Assembly (NCBI GenBank): GCA_905182985.1
Contig: CAJJDN010000037.1
Location: forward strand, 369,500-433,499
Direction: 5' to 3'
DNA from: Paramecium sonneborni
Taxonomy: Eukaryota > Ciliophora > Oligohymenophorea > Peniculida > Parameciidae
DNA length: 64,000 bases
Shown: piece by piece, positions 36,614-48,863 of the stretch
Layout of the letters: each line of letters starts with the position of its first letter
Position numbering within the stretch: position 1 is the stretch's first letter
Program-made: the position numbers and the translations under genes
Notes under the pieces: generated by a model
Seen by the model: only the letters and a program-made list of their open reading frames with translations
The model's database searches: none
Told to the model about the DNA's origin: nothing

Positions 36614-38922
36614 ATGAGTAAATCATAACCAATATTTATATACGGAATTACAATTAAAGATGATAGAGGAAAATTAAAAAATTGTTAATTATGTGGAGTA
36701 AAATTTACAATGTCAGTTAAAGAACATTAATGTAAAAGGTAATTTATTTATTTTTAATTCAAAAGATGTAAAAGAGCAGTATGTGATAAATGTGCTCCAA
36801 ATAAAGCTATAGTATAAAAAGCAGATGGAGTTTCTAAGAAGGCACATCGTCTATGTAATTTTTGTAAAGATGTAAAAAAATTATATTAAAGTTTTTAGGA
36901 AAGTGATTCACTAAAAAGATTCTTGGAATAATACAAAATAAGTTTTAACAAAGATTCATTTTCATAATAATGGTTACAATCATTTGGAACTGATATTACG
37001 AAAGCTAAAAATGTAATTATTAACATGAATTTTAGGATTTCTTCAATGCATTAGATGATGCAAAGCTATGTAAAGATACAAATGCATATGATATTTTTAA
37101 AGCAAAACTAGAAGTAGTAATAAATGATATAGATGGATTTGTTAATTATTCAATCAAAGAATTTATAGTAAATGCATTGAAAAATGTGGAACCATAGAGA
37201 CAAAAAGAAGTAGTGAAGACTTCTATTTTAAAAGTTGCTGGAACACTTTTATTATTGTATCCTCAAATAGGATATTCACATGAAATAGTACTAATTACCT
37301 ATTTTCTCCTTTGTTTTGCATCTGAAGCATCTGCTTATATTCTATTAACTGCAATTTATGCACATATTTTACCATCTTAATTATATCCAAAGTCAAATAC
37401 TAAATATGATTTAGTAAACGAATATGCTATTGTTGTTGGTGTATTAAAAGATGCTCTTTAAGTTGATCTTAATGATATGACTGTAATTAAAAGCTTTCTC
37501 TAACAAAAGTTGAAAAACTATTTACTTACATTAGGTATTAATCTCTTTTTATTTGAAACTACTTTTTTCATTATTAGTTCAGTCTTAACATCTGGGTCTA
37601 ATGGCTATATGGATTTAATGGCTTAAATGGCTATTTTATGTTCATTATCTAATTAGGAATTATAGAAAAATAAATTTAATCATGAAGAAACAGAATTATT
37701 CATGCTTAGATAACTTCGTACTAATTAATTAAGTGTTCTTTAAAAATAAATACAAAATTGCGATTTCGAAAGTTATAAGAAAGTTTATATCACAAGTAGA
37801 TCTGATTCTATTTAAGTTGATAATTTAATTTTGAGTACTAGATAATCTATGATTAAACCTGATATACAAAAGGTCAGTGAAATTAATCAAAAACTTTAAG
37901 ATCAAGTTGATCGCAGAGATCAAGAAATGAAAAAGTTAAATTATGAGATTATTTAATTAAAAGATAAAATAAAATAATTGCAAAAAGAGAATTCTGCACT
38001 TCTCAATTAACAATAAAATAATGATGCTGAACTTTATAAAGTTAAATTGCATGAATTAAGAATTGACAATTCTGTATTAAAATCCTAAATTGAAAAGTTA
38101 AATAATGAAATTTCCAAATATAAATTATAAATAGAGGAAGATTCTAAATCAAAAGTTACAAAACCAAAAACTGAAACTATTGATAGTGACTATGAAAATG
38201 ATTTGGAAGAAATATCTTAATTTAAATTGAAATATGAACAATAAATTAGAAATCTTAAAAAATAGGCTGAAGAAAAAAAATAATAAAATTAACCAAATCA
38301 AATCCAAATTGATGAAATGAAAGAAAATTATGAAAATAAAATAAAGCTACTTTAGAAATAAATATTTTAATTATAATAATAAAATAATAATACTGATGAA
38401 GTTAGAGATTTAAAAATATAAAACCAATAATTGTCAATGAAATTGGAAAAAATGAAAGATGAAAAAAATAAAAGTGAATTAATACAGTAAAAAAATGATG
38501 AGATTGATTTATTAACTGAACTGAATGAAGAATTAACTAAAGAAAATTAAAGATTATCTAAATAATGTAGAGATTTGAAATCTTAGAGTGGTGCTTCAAG
38601 TGCTTAATAAATAAAAGTATTGGAAGAGGAAAATAAATTATTAGAGTCAAAGATAGAATAATATAATTAAATAATAAAGGAATTGGCTACTAATATTGAA
38701 AAAGTAAAGGTAGAGAAATAGAAGCAGTTAGAATTTTCGGATTTGAAAATAAAATAGAAAGATGATTTAGAGGATGTAAAACAGGTTGCAGAAATCAGAA
38801 CAGTCTAGAATTAAATCCTAAAAGGACTTCTAAAAGAAAATTAAACTTAATTAAGTGAGTTGATAATTGCTATTACACAAATGCGCCAGATTCTCGAAAA
38901 ATCAAAATTATTAAAACTTTGA
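36614..38922 (+). CDS. FYVE-type zinc finger, TBC-like, coiled-coil protein
   Basis: Introns of 27 and 23 nt leave 752 residues. Residues 20-95 contain eight cysteines in FYVE order: CQLC, then CKRCKRAVCDKC, then CNFC. FYVE fingers bind phosphatidylinositol 3-phosphate on endosomes. Residues of about 190-330 resemble a divergent Rab-GAP TBC domain (LYPQIGYSHEIVLITYFLLC then EASAYILLTAIYAHILP). I do not see the canonical IxxDxxR arginine finger, so GAP activity is doubtful. The rest is a long coiled coil rich in Gln and Lys. The protein probably tethers or regulates endosomal Rab traffic, which is inference from the domains. The stop lies 43 bases before the next gene. Confidence 0.8.
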
Positions 38923-38965
38923 ATATTTATATAACAAATTATTAAATAATATACATTTGCTCATA

Positions 38966-41728
38966 ATGAAAACACTGTTAAATAATAAGAAATAATTAGG
39001 GTAATAGGAAACTTAAACAAAGTAATTACAGAAACATGAATCTACAGCAACAGTTAGTCTGATATATCCATAGTTGAAATAATAAAATAGAATAACATCT
39101 GCTTATTATTCATCGAAGTTGATAAAAGGTAATATAAGATGGATAAATATTTAGGACTTCCATTAAGTGCATAACCAATAGCAAGACCAATAAAGAAGGT
39201 TCCATAATTACAATATCCTTTTTTTTAAGAATAACCCTAACAATAAATTCAATCAATTCATGATGAAGATGTTTAACAATCTAAACAAACTCAAGAACCT
39301 GAATTTGAAATTAGAGCTACTACAGCTCCTGAAGGTGCTAAAAGGAAACCAAAACCAATTTAAGATTTCAGATAATTGATTTAACGAGTACCTTAAGTAA
39401 TAAAAATGGAACCGACAACAGGATAATTTATGATTTAAAATAGATTTCCTGAATATATTGTAAGAAATAGAAAATTAATGATATTAGAATGATTTTGATG
39501 AATTTACAGTGAATCCACATGTTCATAAACATATGGAAAGATTAAAATCTTCAACAAGATTAGTACATTATTAATAATTACCTCGAAATTAATCATCAAA
39601 ATTAGAAAGATAGAGAGAATTAATTGAGAAAACAATATCGAATCGTCCAGTTTAATCATAATAAATAAAGAAAAGAAAATTATTGCCTGATAATAGACCT
39701 AAAACAACAAATTATAAGAGAGAGAATCATTTAGGTGATTGTTGGAAAGATTTAGCATAAAAAGTTATAATTTAATCTAATACGGCATATAAAGGTAAAG
39801 AAGAATCAATTCATGAATCGGAGAAATCATTGACTCATTTGGATTTAGAATCAAATGTTTTGACATAAAAAGAGAAAGAATATATTAAAAAGAAAAGAAA
39901 ATAATTTTTAGATGATTTAAGACCTTATTTGGAGATGAAATAAGCATAGGCAGAAAAGAAAAGAGCATTGGCTAAAAGAGAGGTTTTATTAGATAAATTT
40001 GATTAACATAATTCATTATTAAGTGAATTAGAAGATGATGGAGATTTAGCTAAAGAAGAAAGTATTGAAATGTTAGATGATGAAATTTAAATATTTGATA
40101 AACCTTTAGTTTAATAATAAAACTTTTTTGCTAAAGTTGATCCAATAAATCGTTCATTTGAATATTAATTGAAAGAAACTCAATAAAAATTTGAATAAAT
40201 GGTTAAAGAAGATAATAAATTATATGAAGATGCTCAAAAAAATAAAATAGATAAGCCGGCTCTATTTTTAAAAGTAGGAGAACATTTTTCATTAGATGAA
40301 ATTAATTTAGTATTAAGAGAATTAAAGAAATCAGTAGATGATAGAAATTATGAATGTAATTTAAATACATATTTTAAGTGTTGGATGGAATTTGTAAAAA
40401 TTTAAAGTTTTTTTGGTAATTTAGTAAATAAACAAGAATTTTATTATTAAAATTAAGTTCTTTAGTTTATTATAAATGCGGCGAATATATATTTTATGAA
40501 GGAGACGTGGGAGAATAAATGTATATTATATTGAATGGTGGTTGTCATGTAAGAATTAAGAATCCTCATGTTGCTGATTGTAATCCAATTGTAAGTACAC
40601 TTTATACAGGGTAATAATTTGGAGAATTAGCATTGATTGATTCAAATACAAAAATTAATAGACCGGATCAAAATTAATTGCATTCTAATAGCAAATATAC
40701 ATTGAATTAAATAAGAAATGAAATGGAAAGATAAGAATTATAAAAAGAAAAAGCAAAAAATTGGTGGAAAAAAGATTATAATGAAGAAGAAAAATAAGAA
40801 TAAATTAAAATATAACCAAAGAGAAGTGCTTCTATTGAATGTGCAGTAGATACTTATTTATTGGCAATTTCAAGAGATTACTTTAAAAGCATTATACTTA
40901 ATGTAATTACTTCAGAACTTGAAGATAAATTAAAAACATTATTAACTATGCCTTGTTTTGATGTATTATTGCATATATAGATAAATAGTTTCTATCTTAA
41001 ATGGAATTAATACCTATAGCCAATCTATTAGAAAGTGAAACATATAGATTAGGTTAAGTCATTTTAAAAGAAGGTGAGCCTCAAAAATATTTTTACATTG
41101 TAGCAAGTGGTAGATGTAAGTGTGTAAAGGAAGAAGTCTTTATTAGAGATTTGAAAGTAATGAGAGCTGATGATCCTAATTTAAAAAAACCACTTAAATG
41201 CGGACTTATTGATTGTAATATATAATAATTATTAGAGATGCTTAAATTAGAGAAGATAAGAAAATGAGAGTCAAAAATACATCTTTAGATTTAGAGAATG
41301 TTCCTGGATTAGGAGTTCCTTAATCTTTTTAATATTAAGAAATATACAAAAATAAAGAATATATGGCATTCAAATATCATTTTCTTTATAAGGAATTTGT
41401 AAGAGGTGATTTTTTTATGGGTAGAGTGTTGTTGAATGAATATAAATTATTTGATGAAGATATAATGGAAATGAAATATGATTTATCAGAAAGAAGTAGA
41501 TTGACAGTGATAAGTGATGCAGCAAAGACTGAGGTTTATAAATTAGATAAGGGTTTATTTCATTTAGTGACTTAACCTTTAAAGCAACATTTAATAGATG
41601 GAATAAAGAGAAAACCAGAATTTGATCATATATTTGATAGTGAGGAAGCAAAGAAAGTGAAAAAGTGGGATGCATATAAAATGAATTTATTTAAAGCGGT
41701 GATGGAGTAAAAGGAATTGAAAAATTGA
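38966..41728 (+). CDS. cyclic nucleotide-binding domain protein
   Basis: The model gives about 880 residues with introns of 26, 28, 26 and 23 nt. A Gln/Pro-rich N-terminal half precedes two cNMP-binding-like domains. The first (from about 40445) shows YKCGEYIFYEGDVGEQMYII and the phosphate-binding cassette start FGELAL. The cassette is then interrupted by about 50 charged residues before KRSASIECAVDTYLLAISRDYF. The second domain begins near 41015 (YRLGQVILKEGEPQKYFYIV). Between 40395 and 40450 a frame change is needed. The only GT...AG pair I found that fits is 14 nt (40394-40407), shorter than any other intron here, so an assembly error is possible. It could be a PKA regulatory-like or other cAMP/cGMP effector, but no kinase-inhibitor site or channel segment is seen. 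Confidence 0.8.
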
Positions 41729-41760
41729 TTTTTTTGTTTTTTAATTAATTCATTATTACG

Positions 41761-43821
41761 ATGAAATCTGGATTATGGGATAATATGAGAAAAATGGTCA
41801 CTTTAATTGATGATCTAAGAGATTGTGGTGTTTAAGATTACATAAAATTACCAAGAATATGTGTTGTTGGTATGTAGAGTGCAGGAAAGAGTAGTTTATT
41901 GGAAAATATTTGTGGATTGGATTTTTTACCAAGAGGAGATGTAATTGATAAATTGCTATAAAAAAAAGGGTGTAGTAACACGTAGACCATTAGAGTTACG
42001 TCTTGTTCATATTTAAGAAAGATTATAACCATGGGCAATCTTTAAGGAAGTACCAGAGAAAAAGTTTACAGATTTTACAAAGGTTCGTGAGGAAATTGAT
42101 AGATTAACAGATTCAAAAGCAGGATAGAAGAAGAGTAAAGATATAGTTAGAGTATAGACATCTTGCCTGATCCAATAGAATTGACAATTTGGTCACCTGA
42201 TTGTCCAGATCTTACTATTATAGATTTACCAGGAATAACTTTAATACCATTAAAAGATTCTGATTAACCAGATAATATTGAAGAAATTACATTAAATATG
42301 TGCAGAAGGTATTAATAATATATTATAAATATAGATATTGTGAAGATGAACGTACTATCATTCTATGTGTAATGCCTGCAAGTTAAGATATTACGACATA
42401 GAGATCTTTGAAATTAGCTCGTTAACTTGATCCAGATGGTATTAGAACTATTGGTGTTATCACTAAAATTGATATTATGGGAGAAGGTTCAGATGCATCT
42501 AAAGTATTAATGAATGAAGAAGTTAAATTAAGATTAGGATATATAGGAGTCAAAAATAGAAGCTAATAAGATATTATCAATAAAGTACCTGTATAGAAAG
42601 CTCTTCGATAAGAAGAAGATTATTTCGCAAATGATCCTCGTTATTCAGGGATACCTTAAGATATATTAGGAACTAGAGCTTTAATTGAAAAATTAACAAC
42701 TGTCTTATATTAACATATTAGAAAGTGTTTACCTGATATCATTAAAGAAATTGATACTAAAGCTGATGAATGTGAAGATAAACTCAAATTACTTGGTACT
42801 GAATTACCAAGAGATTAAAAAGATAAAGTTTAATTAGTTTTCAATTTACTACAAGATTATACAGATGGTTTTAAAAATACGATGGATGGAAAATACGATA
42901 AAAATGAAGCTACTATTCAAGATGAAGAAAAGAAAATTGAACTTACAGGAGGAGCTAAAATTAAATAAATGTTTAATGAACTTTATTTCGAGTATGCTGA
43001 TGAAAAATATCATGTTACAGATTGCTATCTAGATAAAGATATTGAATTAGCTGATTAATTACATTAAGGTGATAGCATTCCTGGATTCCCTTCTTTTGAT
43101 AGTTTTCTCTATTTAATTGTTCCCTAAGTTTAAGCTCTCATTAAACCTGCTTAAGATGTTCTAGATCAAATATTCTAATATATGGATGAAATCAGTTAAT
43201 AAATTTTAAGAAAAGTATTCTATCCTATATATTAATTAGGTATTCACTAGATTCCCTTCAGTTTTAGATGAAATCTCAGAAATGAGTCGTAAAGTTATCG
43301 AATCATAAAGAGCCAAAGCTGAGTAAGTTGTAATCAATCAAATTGAATCAGAAATGAATTACATCTATACCAATGATGAGGAATATTTAACAACTAAAGC
43401 TGATCTTGTCTTTAAACAAAACTCTAAAACCATTGATCCAAAAAAAATCTTAGTCAGGGAACTCAGAAATAGAGTTGATCTCTATTATAAAATCTTAATC
43501 AGAAATCTTAGAGATAGCATTCCAAAAGTAATTTATTCGTTTATTCTTCCTAGTATATTGGTTATTACTTAGTGAAATAAACCTTAGATAAAATGTAGAT
43601 GGTTTTATATGATTAAATGAATAAGAGTGATAATGTTTTCTAAATGCTAGAAGAGGTAAATAGATTCCTATTTATAATATTTTAGCCTGTCTACATTTTA
43701 TAAGAAAGATAATAACTTCAAAAAACTTTGAAGGCATTGAAATAGGCAAAGAAAGTACTTAAATAAGACCCAGAGTAATTATTTTATCCATAATGCAAGT
43801 CTTTCGAAGGGCCGTGGTTGA
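41761..43821 (+). CDS. dynamin-related GTPase
   Basis: Seven introns of 23-30 nt give 625 residues. GTPase motifs are G1 [13 protein letters not shown]2 VTRRP, G3 DLPGIT and G4 TKID. The middle/stalk region and a GTPase effector domain (MLEE then [20 protein letters not shown]) follow. There is no pleckstrin-homology or proline-rich domain, so it belongs to the Drp1/Vps1-like class that severs mitochondria, peroxisomes or endosomes. The last intron (25 nt) brings in a stop at 43819-43821. Without it the frame would run into the uS8 gene. It starts 32 bases after the cyclic-nucleotide-binding gene. Confidence 0.96.
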
Positions 43822-43905
43822 TTGAACATATTATAACATATTAAAATAATAAGTTAGCATATTAAATAAGATTTAAAAATAATTAAAAAAAATATTTATT
43901 GACCA

Positions 43906-44351
43906 ATGGTGAAAATGAATGTCCTCAATGATTGCCTCCGTTCTATAGTGAACGCTGAAAGGTTGTACTTGTTGTCCTAACTTTTTAAGACAAGGAAGAA
44001 AGCAAGTGCTCATTAGACCCACATCCAAATTAGTTGTGAAGTTCTTATAAGTTATGCAAAGACACGGCTACATTGGTGAATTCGAAATCGTTGATGATCA
44101 TAGAAGTGGCAAGATTGTTGTTGAATTATTGGGTACCCAATAATCAATAAATTTTAGGACGCATTAATAAATGTGGTGTAATCTCTCCCAGATATGATGT
44201 TACATTAGGAGAATTTGAAAGATGGGCTAACAACATTCTACCTGCTAGACAATTTGGCTGTGTTGTCCTTACAACCAATGTTGGAATTCTTACCCATGAA
44301 GAAGCCAGATAAAGACATATTGGAGGTAAAATCCTTGGTTTCTTCTATTGA
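43906..44351 (+). CDS. RPS15A: 40S ribosomal protein S15a (uS8)
   Basis: Introns of 28 and 25 nt leave 130 residues matching uS8 throughout: [81 protein letters not shown]. It is a small-subunit rRNA-binding protein. Strongly supported. Confidence 0.98.
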
Positions 44352-45079
44352 TATAATTATAAACATAGTACAATATATATTTATGTAAATATCTAAGTAA
44401 CTTTCATTTAATTTATATAGTATCAATTCTATATTATAAAAAAATATTTTTATCTTATAAAATATCATTTTTCTTATTAATTATTAATAATTGTTCCTAA
44501 ATTTACTATCTATAAAATTATTTAGTTTTTATGCTTTCATTCTTAATTAAATTATAATCGATAAACTAATTATTTTAATATCTCTCAAAAAGCATCTTAA
44601 ATTTAGTGCTATTTTGAAAATAAGTCTAATTTTTGATGTATGAATTATTTTCATTTTATTCTACTCATTTTAAAGTTTATTTTGCTTTTATCATTCTTCT
44701 ATTAATTAATATTCTAAATTTACTCATTAAAATTCTTTTAATTTAATCACTTAATATTTTAAATAAAAATACGAGATATAGAATCTATGAATATACAAAG
44801 ATTACTGATTTATATAAAGTCTTAAAATATATTAAAATGAAGTTTCAATCAATTTCTTCAGTTCAATAATGGAATAATAAGTTACTATTAAATAGTTTAG
44901 GAAATAATTTCTAAAGTTTTAATAAGAAAATAACATTTAATTGAATATAAGGTTGTTTATATTACAATTATTGAAAAAGAAAAGAGAATGGATAGAATAT
45001 ATGAATGAATTCTAAATTTTTTTTAACTTTTAATGAAAGAACTTTTTAAATAATAATAATTTTAATGTTTGTTGGTTTT
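44352..45079. other. AT-rich intergenic region between convergent genes
   Basis: About 730 bases. Only short open frames are seen (for example 34 codons from an ATG near 44838), none long enough to call. No repeat or RNA gene is recognised. Confidence 0.5.
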
Positions 45080-46326
45080 TCATTATTTTCCCTTTCTATT
45101 TTGAACAGGTGCTTGATTAATAACTGCATGTTCTTCAACTAGGGATTCACCTATGTATTCATTAACTCTTTTCTTCAAATATTCATTAACAGTTGCAATC
45201 TTCTCTCTATAGATTAAAAGGGATTCTTCTAATAATTAATTCTCTTCATGTCTCTTGGCTTTTTCAGAATTGTATAATTTCTTTTTATAATTGTATTCCT
45301 CTAAAAGAATAAGAATAAAATGATTACCTTATGTTAAACTTAGGATTCTCATGCTTTGGTCTTAGAGCTCTTTTTTCTTGGTTAAAATATCTGATGCTAA
45401 TTCCTTATCATTTTAAAGAGAGTTTAAAAATTTAGCCTTAGCATCATATTCCTATTTAAGAGATTCTTATTCAGCAAGTAAGTTAGTCTTAAAATCAGCA
45501 AAATCATTGGCAGATTATATTTCTTATTCTTCTAAGCCTTTAATAGTTTCTCTCAATTTTTCAATTAATGATTAAATGATACCAACGACATCTTTTTCTA
45601 ATAAAGAAGCCATTTATTCTCCGTTTCCACGTGATCCTTAATTAAATATAGAAACTACTTGTTTAAGCAAATTAAGTTTCTTCTTCTCCTAATTTAACAA
45701 AATCTTAGACAGCTTGTTCTTCAAACAAGTTTGCATATTTACTCAATTTTTCTGCATAATCTCCAATATGACTTTTTTCTACAAAAGTACTTTATTTGCT
45801 TTTGGCATCACTTCTGACCCAATCAAGAACAGAAAGAGCATTTTTATATTCTCTAAGTGTATCAATGAAAAGAGCATTGGCTTCACATCTTTATTCAGCT
45901 AAGTTTTCAAGTTTTACTTCATTTGCCTTATATCGTTTGTTATTCCAATTTAAGTAATCAGTTGTTTATTGTATTTTAAGACTTGTTAGTTTTAAAGATA
46001 AATAATTACTCAACAGCTTCTAAGTCTTATTGGGCTGCAGCAGCACTCTTTGAATTAACATTAACAATTCCTGAGAACTCATTGATGTCTTATAAAATAG
46101 CTGATTCAAAGCGTTAGAAGGTAAGGTCTGCTTTATCTTGAGCTTCAACATTTGCACCTTGAAGATCTTCAAGTAAAATAAGCACTGATTAGATGGCATC
46201 TTAAGAACTTAAGACATTTGTTTTAGAACTAAGTAAATTCAAAAAGTCTGTATTGATCTTCTTTGGGCTACAAAATACACTCTAACTTAGAAGGAGAATG
46301 ATTAACACTCCTGAAATACTTTTCAT
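45080..46326 (-). CDS. trichocyst matrix protein-like secreted coiled-coil protein
   Basis: Introns of 28, 22 and 27 nt leave 389 residues. A clear signal peptide (MKSISGVLIILLLSQSVFC) is followed by Ala-, Leu-, Glu- and Lys-rich helical sequence with heptads. Motifs typical of trichocyst matrix proteins are visible, such as SVLILLEDLQG near the N-terminus and SRGNGEQMASLLE in the middle. The C-terminus is basic. In Paramecium such proteins are made as precursors, processed, and packed as crystals in the trichocyst, an extrusive secretory organelle. Assignment is by signal peptide plus sequence style, and another secreted coiled-coil protein is possible. The start is fixed by the signal peptide. 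Confidence 0.75.
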
Positions 46327-46701
46327 TCTTTTTCAATAATAATAATATTGATATAAATACCGTTTTTATACATTAATAAACATGCTGATTGGAGGACAAA
46401 GTAAATCCTTTGCCAAAATTCTAATTTCATTAATAGGAGTTCAATAGACTTAGAAGTGATTGAACATTGAGATTAAATGAATATGATTGTAATTAGAATG
46501 TATTAAGTATTTTAAATGATAAAATGATAAATTTTCTATTTAATGAATTGAAATAAGAGTATATTATTTAGGTAATTTGATGAATTTTAAGTGTTTTAAT
46601 GAAAGTGTAATTTAAATGGAATTAAGGAATGACAGAAAGAAAGAAATGTAATAAAATAAGTTAACTTAATAATTCTTTAATAATATGTTTTTGTGTATTA
46701 T
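46327..46701. other. intergenic region
   Basis: About 375 AT-rich bases between two minus-strand genes, presumably holding the promoter of the trichocyst-like gene. Nothing further is recognised. Confidence 0.45.
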
Positions 46702-47738
46702 TCAAATATCAGGGAGTGGTTAATTGCATCCAGACCATTTATTCATAACCTTCTTGCCATCTTTAATATCGAACCACAAATCTCCAATAATACCAATATC
46801 TCTAAGGAATCTACCACCTGGAGTGTGATAATCTTAATAAGAATCAGTATCATCAGTATCCTATATATAATATGGAATAGATTTACTTCACTATCAGGGA
46901 AGTTGAGAGGAGGTGGATGAGTAATTCTCCAGTGATCTTCATCTGGATATCTTTGATAAAGGAATTCAGCCCCTAAAATAGAATAAGATAGAAGAAATTA
47001 CAGAAATAAACAAATGGCATAGTAGCCATAAGAGCCCAAGGCCACATAGGTCCTCTTTTTCTAAAATGTTAAGTTCTAAAACTTTCAGTTTAGAAATCAC
47101 AATCTTCAGATTCATAATCGAATTCATGATTAACATCAGCATCTTAATCTTATTGGGCTGCAGTTAAATGTTAGATTGGTTGTCCTACTTATTTGTTTTC
47201 TGGTTTCAAAAGAAGTGATGGATTATAAAGATGATCTTAGGGTAAGGTTTCTGAAGGATTGAAATGAACAAGTTTTCCTTCAAATGGCCATACGTATGTT
47301 TTTGGATCTGGACATCCAACATGTTTAGTAGGAATGACATAATCTGGATTGTATTTTGGATCATCTCTCCAATCATAAGGTTTACCATGAGCTTCATTAT
47401 AATTAACACCTGGGTAATACATATATCCAGGACCCTCTATGATAAAATAATCATTTATTACACTCAAAATAAGTATATAAATTCTAATGATCCAAATGTT
47501 AAGTAATTGTATTGTATTCTACCTTTGGTCTACTTCTACCATGAGCAACAGCATGATCTCCATGTCCGTGTCCATGATCCCCATGTCCATGATCTCCATG
47601 TCCATGATCTCCATGATCCCCATGATCTCCATGGTCATCATGATGTGCAAAAGGATTGGGGACTTTAGTAGAATTAGCAAATGTTTGAATAGTCACTTGT
47701 CTAAGTTGATTCTTCAATCCTCTAGGTAAATGAATCAT
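46702..47738 (-). CDS. His/Asp/Gly-rich, probably mitochondrial membrane protein
   Basis: Introns of 25, 29 and 26 nt give 318 residues. The N-terminus MIHLPRGLKNQLRQVTIQTF has the basic, amphipathic look of a mitochondrial targeting peptide. It is followed at residues 35-62 by a striking repeat of HGD units. A conserved-looking globular stretch then contains GYMYYPGVNY, HGKPYDWRDDP and DPKTYVWPFEGK. There is one membrane span (MWPWALMATMPFVYF), and a Pro-rich tail RITHPPPLNFPDSE. The build is like accessory subunits of respiratory complexes such as complex I B-type subunits, but I cannot name the subunit. The His-rich repeat could bind metal, which is inference. Confidence 0.7.
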
Positions 47739-47868
47739 TTAATTTTAATTATGCACATTCAGAATATCTTAATTATCTGTTAGATGAATTCAAACAATAG
47801 TACTGTTTCGCATATCTCATGATATTATTAAACCAAATAACACATTCATTCTTAACATTAACAAAATA

Positions 47869-48108
47869 ATGATTAACACAAAGATAATAACAATATTTAA
47901 ATTCTAATCATACTATCAACTTCACAATTTAAGTACTCTCCTTACTTTTACATAAAAATTGACTCAGACCATATGTCAGATTCAAGAAATTGAAAACCCT
48001 TTCTATGAAACCTTATTAAAAAATGAACATCCAAGAATAGAAACAAAATTTTATAATAAGAATAATTAAATTATAATAGCTACAACTTATTCCCTAATTT
48101 TAAATTGA
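47869..48108 (+). CDS. small hypothetical protein
   Basis: An ATG at 47869 opens 79 codons without intron to a TGA at 48106-48108. The C-terminal half (EIENPFYETLLKNEHPRIE) looks genuinely coding. Just upstream, in another frame, 47744-47872 is also open and protein-like (SEYLNYLLDEFKQQYCFAYL). Its TGA overlaps this ATG, so the two may be parts of one disrupted or misassembled gene. No domain is recognised. Confidence 0.35.
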
Positions 48109-48229
48109 AACCCAATCAAATATTTCTACTATCTAAAGAGATTTATGAGATATTCAAAACTATATTCTTCATTAATTACTTCAATTTTTAATTACTATAT
48201 TTGTAGATATTATATTTTTAGTTAATATT

Positions 48230-48841
48230 TCATTTAGTAGTAAATGCATATTTTGACTATCTCAAATCAACTGTTGATAATTTACTAGCACTTAATCTCA
48301 ATTGTTTCTTATATTTCTCTTTGCTCTCCACCAATTATTTAGACTATCTATAATATTTCTATTAACTCAAGAATCTTGTTTTATCTATTGGAAAATTGCA
48401 TAATAAATCTTTCTATTTTATTATCTCATCAGGTTTGTGTATAGCCAACATTTCTGAAAACTTTAAATCTGATCTTGGATTTATTTTCTTAAATATTTCA
48501 TCAGTCTTGTCTATATCTGGTTAATTTTATAAGTCTGATTCACACTTATCAATTGCCTTACTATACTATTCCCTAAAATACCCTACCACTTCATCAAATG
48601 CTTATTTTAAATACTTTTGTCTCTAATGATTTACAACCACTTCCCCTTCCCTTTACAATTTCTCTTTCTCTTCTATCTCTTTTAAAACTAACTATTTGTA
48701 ATCTTAATTGATTAATGATATCTCCTTCAATATCATTTCATCCCACTCTATCTTTCTCACATCTATAAACTACAACTATCCTGCATCTATTATATATAAA
48801 TTATCAAAATCATCCTTTGCAAAATCCAATCTCAACTTCAT
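48230..48841 (-). CDS. hypothetical coiled-coil protein
   Basis: An intronless frame of 203 residues, MKLRLDFAKDDF to a TGA at 48230-48232. It is very rich in Lys, Gln, Glu and Asp, with helical segments (KQLVLKEIEEKEKL, VESKEKYKKQLRL). The codons TAA and TAG are used freely for Gln. No family is recognised. It follows the next upstream gene by 22 bases if that gene is spliced as proposed. Confidence 0.65.
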
Positions 48842-48863
48842 TATTTTTCGTTAATGATATGCT

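Noticed and set aside
43822..43931. Dynamin coding sequence extending into the uS8 start
   Set aside because: A 25-nt intron near 43775 gives a stop at 43819-43821 before uS8.
47487..47729. Plus-strand ORF with repeated Met-Ile-Ser
   Set aside because: Complement of the His/Asp/Gly-rich repeat of the minus-strand gene, which is supported by introns and a targeting-like N-terminus.
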